From: Akkermansiaceae bacterium
Lineage (GTDB): Bacteria; Verrucomicrobiota; Verrucomicrobiia; Verrucomicrobiales; Akkermansiaceae
Direction: 5' to 3'
DNA: 53,954 nt
Assembly (NCBI GenBank): GCA_023301765.1
Contig: JALZUC010000036.1
Span: 1 to 53,954 of the forward strand
The translations under genes and the position numbers were made by a program. Shown in pieces: positions 28,898-36,402 of the stretch (its first letter is position 1; every line of letters starts with the position of its first letter). Below the pieces are notes generated by a model. That model made no database searches. It was not told the origin of the DNA and worked only from the letters and a program-made list of their open reading frames with translations.

Positions 28898-30880
28898 ATG
28901 AGTTTAATCAAAATTGCACTCCTAGCTAGCCTGCTGGTAGGTTCCCTCTCCGCTAGTGGAAAGCCTAATATCTTATTCATTTTCTGTGACGACCTTGGGT
29001 ATGGTGAAATTGGCGTATTCCATCAGAATGAACGCGCTAAAACCGGGAAACCGGCAATAAGCACACCTCACCTCGATAAACTCGCCTATGATGGGATTCA
29101 GCTCCGCGCTCACTACGCACCCGCTCCCGTGTGCGCCCCTTCACGAGCTTCACTTTTCCTAGGTAGACATCAGGGGAATTCGCCTATTAGAAACAACCAA
29201 TTTGATAAAGCTCTCCCTGACCAACCAAACCTAGCCAATACACTTCAACATGCCGGCTACCGAACTGCTCTCATTGGTAAATATGGCCTTCAGGGCAAAG
29301 GCTCTAAAGCCAAATCTTGGAAGGCCTACCCTAATAAGCGTGGCTTTGATTATTTCCTAGGAGGCGTTCGTCATAGAGACGGACATGAGCACTACCCCTT
29401 TGATAAAATTCATAATCATAAAAAGCGCACGGAAATCTGGGAACAAGATCAAGAAATAAGTAAAAACCTCAAAGGCTGCTACACCACGGACCTCTTCACG
29501 GCAGCCTCCAAGCGCTTTATCATAGAACATAACAAAAACTACCCAGACCAACCATTTTTCCTATTCCTTAGCTATGACACCCCCCATGCAGCCACTCAGA
29601 TAGCCACATCCCCCTATCCAGAAAGCTTTGGCGTCAACGGTGGTATTCAATGGCTAGGAGAGCCTGATAGAATGATCAATACGGCCAGAGGTAAACCAGA
29701 TAGCTACCTTCACCCAGACTACGCAGATAAAGATTGGCCCATGACACCGAAACGTCACGCATCCTCTATTCGCCGCATAGATAATTCGGTAGCTGACCTT
29801 CGCCAGACACTTACAGACCTTGGCCTTGCTGATAACACTATTGTCATCTTTACCAGTGACCACGGCCCCACCAAAGAATCTTATATTAAAGAACCTCTCG
29901 ACCCTCAGTTTTTTGGCTCCTACGGGCCATTTACAGGTATTAAAAGAGACTGCTGGGAGGGAGGGATCCGCCCTGGCGCACTCGCTGCATGGCCTGATAA
30001 GATTAAACCTGGCTCAATAACTAATTCACCATCACAGATGCACGACTGGCTTGCCACATTCTGTGATGCTGCAGGCACCCAGACACCGGCAGTAGCAGAC
30101 GGGGTATCTCTAATACCCACCCTCACCGGTAAAGCTGATGCTCCTGTCTCCACTATTTATGTAGAATATAATAACCACCGCTCCACGCCATCATACTCAG
30201 ACTTCCCCAAATCACGCCAAGGTGCAAAGAGACACCAAATGCAAGCAATACGCGAAGGCAACCTCAAAGCTGTCCGCTACAATACCAAGTCTCACACAGA
30301 TCCATTCCTCGTATTTGACCTCATAAAAGACCCGGCTGAAAAACACAACCTTGCAGGCAAAGATGGCATTCCACCTCAAATATACTGGCAAACCACGGTA
30401 GCGCGCCTCCATGGTAAGGAATCATCTGCAGAACGACCATACGATGCTATCCCCATACCTGCTATCACATCCAAGACCAAAACTGCAGGAATACACCGTC
30501 GCCAAAAAGAAGGAAAAACTCCCTATGCCATCCGTATTCCAGCCTCATCAACTGCTGAAAAAACCTCCACACTCAGCACTCACTCCATCACTGGAAATAC
30601 TCAGTTCTCAGGCTACATCAACATAGACGCTGATGGGCACTACGAGTTCTCACTCAGCCAGAATACCAAAGCTGTATTCCGCCTTCATGGTATATTGGTT
30701 CTTGATACAGACTCAACAGAGCCTGCCCATAAAACAAGAAGGCTCAACCTTAAAGCTGGCCTGCACCCTTTTACACTTAATGTCCGATCATCTGGATCCG
30801 CCATACCCTCACCCCTCATGTGGCAAGAACCCACAAGTGACAAGGCTACACACATCCCCGCAGCGGCACTATTTAACTAA
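28898..30880 (+). CDS. Secreted Cys-type sulfatase with C-terminal extension
   Basis: The 660-residue product has a signal peptide (about residues 1-20) and an N-terminal sulfatase domain starting KPNILFIFCDDLGYG with metal ligands Asp-Asp. The formylglycine site is C79-APSR (CxPSR), so activation by a maturase is required. Later metal/sulfate motifs include FTSDHGPT and GPFTGIKRDCWEGGIR. After about residue 530 a beta-rich C-terminal region resembles PA14-like/carbohydrate-binding domains. Sulfatases like this remove sulfate from algal or host glycans. No maturase gene is nearby. Substrate unknown. TTGCAA (28864-28869) and TATTTT (28886-28891), six bases before the ATG, form a possible promoter. 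Confidence 0.88.
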   Translation: MSLIKIALLASLLVGSLSASGKPNILFIFCDDLGYGEIGVFHQNERAKTGKPAISTPHLDKLAYDGIQLRAHYAPAPVCAPSRASLFLGRHQGNSPIRNNQFDKALPDQPNLANTLQHAGYRTALIGKYGLQGKGSKAKSWKAYPNKRGFDYFLGGVRHRDGHEHYPFDKIHNHKKRTEIWEQDQEISKNLKGCYTTDLFTAASKRFIIEHNKNYPDQPFFLFLSYDTPHAATQIATSPYPESFGVNGGIQWLGEPDRMINTARGKPDSYLHPDYADKDWPMTPKRHASSIRRIDNSVADLRQTLTDLGLADNTIVIFTSDHGPTKESYIKEPLDPQFFGSYGPFTGIKRDCWEGGIRPGALAAWPDKIKPGSITNSPSQMHDWLATFCDAAGTQTPAVADGVSLIPTLTGKADAPVSTIYVEYNNHRSTPSYSDFPKSRQGAKRHQMQAIREGNLKAVRYNTKSHTDPFLVFDLIKDPAEKHNLAGKDGIPPQIYWQTTVARLHGKESSAERPYDAIPIPAITSKTKTAGIHRRQKEGKTPYAIRIPASSTAEKTSTLSTHSITGNTQFSGYINIDADGHYEFSLSQNTKAVFRLHGILVLDTDSTEPAHKTRRLNLKAGLHPFTLNVRSSGSAIPSPLMWQEPTSDKATHIPAAALFN

Positions 30881-30895
30881 AAATTACTTAGAAAA

Positions 30896-32632
30896 CTAGC
30901 CATTCTGCCGGTCATAAAGATCTCGGTAAAGTACGCTATTCTCGTAGATATCTTCATGCCTACCGTCTGCGGCGATATCACCACAGTCAAATACTAGAAT
31001 TCTGTCCGCTATCTTAATCGTACTAAAACGATGTGCTATAATAAATGTAGTTCGACCTTTAACTAAGATCTCTAATGCCGCCTGAATCTTCGCCTCACTC
31101 TCGCTATCAAGAGCTGAGGTAGCCTCGTCTAAAATCAAAATAGGGGCATCCTTAAGAAAGGCCCTCGCTATAGCAATACGCTGCCGCTGACCTCCAGAGA
31201 GGCTATTTCCTTTTTCTCCCACTAAGGTCTCATACCCCTTACCTCCTTCTAATGTTTTGATAAAACCGTCTGCGTGTGCTTTTTTTGCAGCTGCGACAAC
31301 TTCAGCATCGGATGCAGAGGGCTTCCCAACTCGTATATTATCAATAATCGATTCATTAAAGATCACCGGTGCTTGAGCTACAATAGCTATCTTATCTCTT
31401 AAGCTATGCTTAGAGACAGTTCTCACATCCTTACCGCCCACATACACTTTACCGTTTAATACATCATAGAACCTTGGGATGAGACTTGAAAACGTACTCT
31501 TTCCAGCTCCACTGGGGCCCACAAGGGCCACTACCTGGCCTGCTGGCACAGTGACATTGATATTTTTTAATACTGTAGTCTCATTATAAGCAAAATCAAC
31601 ATTTTCAAAAGCCACATCACCCTTCACCTCATCAAACGAAAGAGGCCTCTCAGGCTCAGGTAAATTATCCTCATGCTTCAAGATAAATTCGACACGGTCT
31701 AGCGATGCCAAACCCTTCTGTATCTTAGCATGGATTGACCCCAGCTTTTTAATAGGCGAATAGCAGAGATAAAGAGCTGTCATTAATGGCAACAGGTCTG
31801 CCTGAAAATCCATCTGCTGCTTCCCAGCATAAACAATAGTAATGGCCATGCCAAATGAAGTGACTATCTCTATACTAGGACTCATCAACTTATCATACTT
31901 CACCACTTTCATGCGTGATTTAAATAATTGGACAAGGTTTGTTCGGAATCTACCTACCACATTATCCTGCATATTGTATGCCCTGATTTCCTGTGGTGCT
32001 TGTAAGCTATCTGTTACAGAGGCCGTCAGCTCACCGGACTCTGCCTGTAGTTGCTTCGCCTTTTTAAGTAACTTTCCTCCCAGGATACGAATAGGTATTA
32101 CACATAATGGTATAGTAAATAAACAAATGAGGAGGACAAAAAACTCACTCTGCTCAAAGGATTTAATCGCAAGGTATGAAATTGCGCCGATCAAAACCAT
32201 AGGCTGCATGATGAGCTGATTTGCTATATCCACAATGACCATACGCATCATCTGGGTATCAGCCATTAATCGACTAAGTAGGTCCCCACTTTTATTTTTC
32301 TCAAAAAAGCTAAGAGGTAGTATCTGCAAACGCCTAAACACAAGCACCTGAATACGCTCAAGCACCTGAAATCCACAATAATTTACCAAGTAACCATTAA
32401 CATACTCACTAATACCACGTATACCAAATACTAAAGGGATCAGTAGAGCCACTTTTATCACTTCCAATAGAGGCAGCTCAGAGCCTTTAAGCATCTCAGG
32501 AACTGCCTTTTCTAAAATTCTTGGGAGCCCCCAGCCTGATGCTACACCAAATACAATACCAGCTAGCACCGCTATGAGAAAATGCCACTTCACCTCATAG
32601 AGGTATTTATAATAAGGCAAAAATTGCCTCAT
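30896..32632 (-). CDS. ABC transporter, fused permease and ATPase, MsbA-like
   Basis: The 578-residue product has an N-terminal six-helix exporter domain (residues 1-300) and a C-terminal nucleotide-binding domain. Walker A is VGPSGAGKST (371-380), the signature is LSGGQRQRIAIARAF, Walker B is ILILDEATSALD and the H-loop is IIAHRFSTI. It probably works as a homodimer that exports lipid A core, another lipid or a peptide. MsbA function is plausible in an LptD-containing genome, but family members are diverse. It is convergent with the sulfatase gene. Confidence 0.88.
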   Translation of the reverse strand: MRQFLPYYKYLYEVKWHFLIAVLAGIVFGVASGWGLPRILEKAVPEMLKGSELPLLEVIKVALLIPLVFGIRGISEYVNGYLVNYCGFQVLERIQVLVFRRLQILPLSFFEKNKSGDLLSRLMADTQMMRMVIVDIANQLIMQPMVLIGAISYLAIKSFEQSEFFVLLICLFTIPLCVIPIRILGGKLLKKAKQLQAESGELTASVTDSLQAPQEIRAYNMQDNVVGRFRTNLVQLFKSRMKVVKYDKLMSPSIEIVTSFGMAITIVYAGKQQMDFQADLLPLMTALYLCYSPIKKLGSIHAKIQKGLASLDRVEFILKHEDNLPEPERPLSFDEVKGDVAFENVDFAYNETTVLKNINVTVPAGQVVALVGPSGAGKSTFSSLIPRFYDVLNGKVYVGGKDVRTVSKHSLRDKIAIVAQAPVIFNESIIDNIRVGKPSASDAEVVAAAKKAHADGFIKTLEGGKGYETLVGEKGNSLSGGQRQRIAIARAFLKDAPILILDEATSALDSESEAKIQAALEILVKGRTTFIIAHRFSTIKIADRILVFDCGDIAADGRHEDIYENSVLYRDLYDRQNG

Positions 32633-32732
32633 GGTTAATCAAAATCTAGCTGTAATTAGCTGGTCAGTTTTTTAGCGGATACCCATATCATAAGCAAGCT
32701 TGGTTAACCGCCATCATTACCACAGAGTTTAA

Positions 32733-32761
32733 CAAAAAACGACGGCACAAGTGCCGTCGTT
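32733..32761 (-). terminator. Rho-independent terminator after rpmB
   Basis: On the minus strand ACGACGGCA pairs with TGCCGTCGT around a four-base loop and is followed by TTTTTTG. It begins 26 bases after the rpmB stop. Confidence 0.9.
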
Positions 32762-32786
32762 CAAAAAATAATATTAATACAGGATT

Positions 32787-33050
32787 CTATATAAGCCCTG
32801 CTTTTTTTAATGTAACATAAGCACCATTTTTATTGATGGTCTTAATAGCCTTAACGCTAAGCTTCACTTTAATGTGACGGCCAAGTTCTGGCACATAGAT
32901 GCGCTTTGTGTGAAGGTTTGGGGAAACACTACGCTTCACTACTTTGGTAACGTGTCTACCGATACCGCCTTTTTTCTTAGCTAGACCGGAACGGTGAATT
33001 CTTCCACCTACACGGACGCGTGAACCTCTGATACTGCATACTCTGGCCAT
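32787..33050 (-). CDS. rpmB: 50S ribosomal protein L28
   Basis: The 87-residue basic product starts MARVCSIRG and contains the L28 core VSPNLHTKRIYVPELG followed by KVKLSVKAIKTINKNG. It is part of the large ribosomal subunit. Length fits the family (63-80 is usual; this is slightly longer). The gene is followed by a strong terminator, and no rpmG is adjacent. A possible promoter (-35-like TTGACT, -10-like TATTTC) lies upstream. No Shine-Dalgarno sequence precedes the ATG. Confidence 0.93.
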   Translation of the reverse strand: MARVCSIRGSRVRVGGRIHRSGLAKKKGGIGRHVTKVVKRSVSPNLHTKRIYVPELGRHIKVKLSVKAIKTINKNGAYVTLKKAGLI

Positions 33051-33128
33051 TGTACTGAAATGTTAAATCTAAAAATTAATTGCTTATAAATAGCGGCAAC
33101 ACTCGTAAGTGCTACTTGTGGGCGGCGA

Positions 33129-33156
33129 GAAATACACTCCAGCAGTTTTCAGTCAA
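33129..33156 (-). promoter_or_regulatory. Predicted promoter of rpmB
   Basis: On the minus strand TTGACT (33151-33156) and TATTTC (33129-33134) are 16 bases apart, 79 bases upstream of the ATG. Moderate match only. Confidence 0.3.
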
Positions 33157-33183
33157 GGGAATTTGGTAATATTTCCACCTCAT

Positions 33184-33651
33184 TTACGATTCCTTACCCT
33201 CATTACTCAAATAATCCAACCGCGGCAACACACAGATAAGCATCACCCATGCACCCACTGTAGCACCTAAAATGTCTGCCAACCAATCCCCAGTATCATT
33301 TCCAGAACGGCCTGGCGTAAAGGACTGATGATACTCATCTAGCCGCCCAATAAGGCAGCCAGCGAATAGCACTACAATAAGCCACAGACACCATGACGGC
33401 CAATTAAAGGCCCTTACACGGTGACTCAAACCTAACCAAGCTACCATCAATCCAGCTCCACCAAAAAAGTAACCAAAATGTAATACTTTATCGATGTGTG
33501 GTATTTCCTGACCACTTTTAATCGATGGATTACCCGCCGAAAAAAACCACAGGGCAACTAGCCACCCTACAAAAAGAAAAAAATACGCCACGGACTTCCT
33601 AGGAAGCCACGTAGCGCAATAATGAATCACCCTCGACAAGAAAACCTGCAT
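33184..33651 (-). CDS. VanZ-like family membrane protein
   Basis: The 155-residue product has four transmembrane segments (about residues 22-40, 60-80, 90-105 and 130-150). The VanZ pattern is clear: HIDKVLHFGYFFGGAGL in the second segment and RLDEYHQSFTPGRSGNDTGDWLADILGA before the last. The function of chromosomal VanZ-like proteins is unclear; the founding member raises teicoplanin resistance. It starts 20 bases downstream of trxA on the same strand, so it may be co-transcribed. Confidence 0.87.
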   Translation of the reverse strand: MQVFLSRVIHYCATWLPRKSVAYFFLFVGWLVALWFFSAGNPSIKSGQEIPHIDKVLHFGYFFGGAGLMVAWLGLSHRVRAFNWPSWCLWLIVVLFAGCLIGRLDEYHQSFTPGRSGNDTGDWLADILGATVGAWVMLICVLPRLDYLSNEGKES

Positions 33652-33671
33652 ACAGAGTGAAAAAATAGAAA

Positions 33672-33992
33672 TTAAGCTAATTCCTCTAGCTTAGACTTCA
33701 ACTGATCAAGAGTCACATTAGCTCCTGTGATCGTCTCTTTTACTTCACCGCCTTTAAAGAACAGAAGACATGGGATAGAGCGAACACCATACTTAGCTGC
33801 TAGCGCTTGGTTTGTATCCACTTCTACTTTACCTACATTTGCAGTGCCGGCTACAGCATCAGCAAGTTGATCAATAAGAGGTGAAATCATCTTACAAGGA
33901 CCACACCATTCTGCCCAGAAATCAACTAGAACAGGCTTATCCGAGTTAATTACCTCGGTTTCAAAATTAGCTTCGTTATACGCATTTGCCAT
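33672..33992 (-). CDS. trxA: Thioredoxin
   Basis: The 106-residue product has the standard thioredoxin fold and the active site WCGPC (Cys30 and Cys33 in DFWAEWCGPCKM). The cis-Pro motif is GVRSIPCLLFFKGG. It reduces protein disulfides in the cytoplasm. The cis-Pro segment carries an extra cysteine (IPCLLF) where Thr is usual (IPTLLLF). Confidence 0.95.
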   Translation of the reverse strand: MANAYNEANFETEVINSDKPVLVDFWAEWCGPCKMISPLIDQLADAVAGTANVGKVEVDTNQALAAKYGVRSIPCLLFFKGGEVKETITGANVTLDQLKSKLEELA

Positions 33993-34024
33993 AGCTTAAT
34001 TATGAGCCCTTCTGCTCATACGTC

Positions 34025-34060
34025 AAGAACCGCTCATGCTAAAATACATGAACGGCTCTT
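34025..34060 (-). terminator. 14-bp inverted repeat upstream of trxA, possible terminator or attenuator
   Basis: On the minus strand AAGAGCCGTTCATG can pair with CATGAGCGGTTCTT (two G-U pairs) around an 8-base loop. There is no T-run on either side, so it is not a classical terminator. It may end the proline-rich gene's transcript or act in the trxA leader. Confidence 0.4.
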
Positions 34061-34125
34061 AAACAAGACTTTGAAGCTATAAACTTACCTTTATTAATAC
34101 ATTCAGGTAAGTAGATCAGCTAATG

Positions 34126-34203
34126 TTAGGATATCGTCCCAGTAGAAAATGCCAACCAGGCAACGATTCCTCCGATAACGAGTAAGATAATTTGTAGTAC
34201 CAT
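34126..34203 (-). CDS. Possible 25-residue membrane peptide
   Basis: ATG at 34201-34203 opens MVLQIILLVIGGIVAWLAF and ends in STGTIS followed by TAA. The peptide is one hydrophobic helix with an even hydrophobic face. It lies just downstream of the proline-rich gene. A longer in-frame start (34311) overlaps the neighbouring gene and is not convincing. Small membrane peptides of this type exist, but length alone gives weak support. Confidence 0.3.
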   Translation of the reverse strand: MVLQIILLVIGGIVAWLAFSTGTIS

Positions 34204-34261
34204 ATTATTAAATTTTAAAATTGTCGAATTTTTGATTTCTAAAGTGTTGGCAAGAAATAGC

Positions 34262-35056
34262 TTATTTAAATAGCCTGCCCCAGCCTGGGTTTCCATCTCT
34301 AGACTCATCATTCACCCAGATATTGGCTACCCCTAGCTGAACACCGAGAACAATCAAAACTATAACCAGAGCGGCAATGGCAAGCCCTGCGACTGCGCCT
34401 TCGCCATCAGATGTATCATCATCATCCTCAGCGGTGAGAATACCGGGTGATTGCGCTGATAAGCTTGATGCAGCCGGTGATTGAACCGGCTGAAGTGATA
34501 CAGTAGGTTGAGGCTCAGGTGGGCTTCCGCCAGCCTTACCAAGCGGCCCTGTAATAGGCCCTGTAATCGGTGGTGCTGCAGTAGCTGGAGAAGTAATAGA
34601 TGGGCGTGACATCGCAGGCGCTGCTCCACCGCTAGGGGTGTTGAGCTTCATCGTAGGAGCCGGCGCAGGGATACCTGATTGAGATCCGGCACCTGGCACA
34701 TTCAAGCTAACTGTAGGTGCTGGAGCTGGCAATTTAGAGGCATCTGCACCAGGAGTTTTAAGCGCGATTGAAGGAGGAGCCGCCGGCTTGCTTACAGATG
34801 GCTCTGGAGGCTTACCTAAAGTTGGCGCTGGCGGCTTGCCTAAAGTAGGCACCACTGGTTTACTTACAGCTGGCGCTGATGGCTGGGCAACAGGCGGTGC
34901 TGATGGTGGATTCACAGCTAGAACTGGAGGTTTAATACCACCCACAGATGGAGCTTGTCCATTACCACTCGAGGGCATGGCCTTGAGTGTGACACGTACT
35001 GTTTCCTTACGGAGAGGCACTGCGGAAGTTTTTTTCAAAGGTTTTTCGTCGCTCAT
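34262..35056 (-). CDS. Proline-rich protein with C-terminal transmembrane segment
   Basis: The 264-residue product starts MSDEKPLKKTSAVPLRKETVRVTLKA, a segment recalled from Verrucomicrobiota proteins. A Pro/Ala/Ser-rich low-complexity region (about residues 30-215) contains near-repeats such as PTLGKPPAPTLGKPPEP and PAPAPTVSLN/PAPAPTMKLN. One acidic stretch (AEDDDDTSDGEG) precedes a transmembrane helix (about residues 223-243), and the tail is short. The likely layout is a cytoplasmic disordered arm with a membrane anchor. A good promoter match lies upstream (35133-35162). Function unknown. Confidence 0.7.
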   Translation of the reverse strand: MSDEKPLKKTSAVPLRKETVRVTLKAMPSSGNGQAPSVGGIKPPVLAVNPPSAPPVAQPSAPAVSKPVVPTLGKPPAPTLGKPPEPSVSKPAAPPSIALKTPGADASKLPAPAPTVSLNVPGAGSQSGIPAPAPTMKLNTPSGGAAPAMSRPSITSPATAAPPITGPITGPLGKAGGSPPEPQPTVSLQPVQSPAASSLSAQSPGILTAEDDDDTSDGEGAVAGLAIAALVIVLIVLGVQLGVANIWVNDESRDGNPGWGRLFK

Positions 35057-35132
35057 GGATCGTAGTTGTTAGTATGTGTGTGAAGATGAATGACCTGATA
35101 AATAAGTTATTCAGTAATATGATCTTTCAGTG

Positions 35133-35162
35133 ATTAAAGCGGCTCTCCTGCCATGATGTCAA
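35133..35162 (-). promoter_or_regulatory. Predicted sigma70-type promoter of the proline-rich gene
   Basis: On the minus strand a perfect TTGACA (35157-35162) is followed after 18 bases by TTTAAT (35133-35138). The start codon lies 76 bases downstream. Confidence 0.5.
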
Positions 35163-35290
35163 ACCCGCAGGTCACTTTTTTTCAAATACAGTATCCCCTC
35201 TATCCGCAGTGATAAGGAAAGCTACTTATAGATCCTCTATCATCAGGCGTCAGCCTCTCTCCAACATTTCAGACTCTCAAGGAAAAGATT

Positions 35291-35334
35291 TCCCCTCTCC
35301 AATAAGGATGTTCATCAGTAAAAATGGAGAGGGA
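35291..35334 (-). terminator. Possible terminator after the LysM gene
   Basis: CCCTCTCCA and TGGAGAGGG form 9-base-pair arms separated by a 23-base loop, 16 bases after the LysM stop. The T-rich tail is weak, and a second smaller palindrome (ATGGAGTTCTCCAT, 35336-35349) competes. Confidence 0.35.
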
Positions 35335-35349
35335 GATGGAGTTCTCCAT

Positions 35350-36210
35350 TTAATATTGAGGCACGTATAGCTCTGAACCTTTGGCCAGCATCGTACTTTT
35401 ATTCAAATTAAGGCCATTCAGAGCATTAAGCTGAGTAGTGCTAGCTCCATATTTACCAGCAAACTGACCATAGGTCATTTGCTGGTTCACTGTAATAGTA
35501 CGGATTGATGACTCAGTCTTTTTCACTGCCTTGCTTACCGGAGAACTCTTAGGCTGCTTCTTAACAGCCTCAGACACTGCTACACTGGCCCGCTTTGTAG
35601 GAACAGATACACTTGCCTTGGGGATTGATTTAGTTACCCCTCGCTTCAGAATCGGTTTTTTATGATTACTTACGATATTTAGCGTCTGCCCTACTCTCAG
35701 GCTCGTTGGGTTTACATTTGGGTTAGCCGCTACCAAATTAGTAGTAGTGGTATTATATGCCCGAGCAATAGAATAGAATGTTTCTCCATTCTGAACTTTA
35801 TGCCTAGTGCTAAACGAAGCCGGTTTTTTGGTGACAAGAGAGTGAGACACATTTTTAGACCCACTTAAAGCAGCCCCTGGAATACGGAGCTTCTGCCCGA
35901 TACTTAGATCATCACGACTTAATCCATTAGCACTCTTAAGCGATTCCACGGTGATATTATGACGTTTAGATATGCTTGAAAGCGAATCACCCTTGGACAC
36001 CACATACATACCGGAGCCAGATGCAGCAGGCTTAGCTTGAGCTGTTACGCAAATACCTCGGAGATGAGTTAGCTCACGCTCAAGTATGCTGACCCTGCGC
36101 TCAGCAGAGTCTACTCGTGAACGAAGGACATCGATATCACTTTGTCCTTGAGCAAATATAGAAGCCGTCGGTAAAGCAAAAACTGTTGATATAAGAGCTA
36201 ACTTTTTCAT
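35350..36210 (-). CDS. LysM-domain cell-wall-binding protein
   Basis: From ATG at 36208-36210 the product is 286 residues. A signal peptide (MKKLALISTVFALPTASIFA) is followed by a short coiled-coil-like helix (about residues 23-50). Two clear LysM repeats start at MYVVSKGDSLSSISKRHNIT and RHKVQNGETFYSIARAYNTT. A third, weaker repeat at the C-terminus reads ITVNQQMTYGQFAGKYGAST. A basic Lys/Ser/Val linker separates the second and third. LysM binds peptidoglycan. No catalytic domain is present, so a structural or adaptor role is likely. The TTG-initiated longer frame (36249) was rejected. Confidence 0.85.
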   Translation of the reverse strand: MKKLALISTVFALPTASIFAQGQSDIDVLRSRVDSAERRVSILERELTHLRGICVTAQAKPAASGSGMYVVSKGDSLSSISKRHNITVESLKSANGLSRDDLSIGQKLRIPGAALSGSKNVSHSLVTKKPASFSTRHKVQNGETFYSIARAYNTTTTNLVAANPNVNPTSLRVGQTLNIVSNHKKPILKRGVTKSIPKASVSVPTKRASVAVSEAVKKQPKSSPVSKAVKKTESSIRTITVNQQMTYGQFAGKYGASTTQLNALNGLNLNKSTMLAKGSELYVPQY

Positions 36211-36402
36211 AACTACGCACAATATTCTAAATAAATTTAGTTCTGACAAGTGGAAATTTAAGTTTTGCTAAGTGTTTTTTAAAATAAAATATATAACTCA
36301 TTCATAATAAGCCAGATATACTAAATCTTATTTATAAAACTTTTATTCCGATTTTATGAATTGTGGCTTTTAATCCTGCTCAGATGTCTTTCATATACAT
36401 CT

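Noticed and set aside
34204-34311. 61-residue version of the small membrane peptide
   Set aside because: The upstream extension overlaps the 3' end of the proline-rich gene on the same strand and has no signal-like or conserved feature. Only the 25-residue core is plausible.
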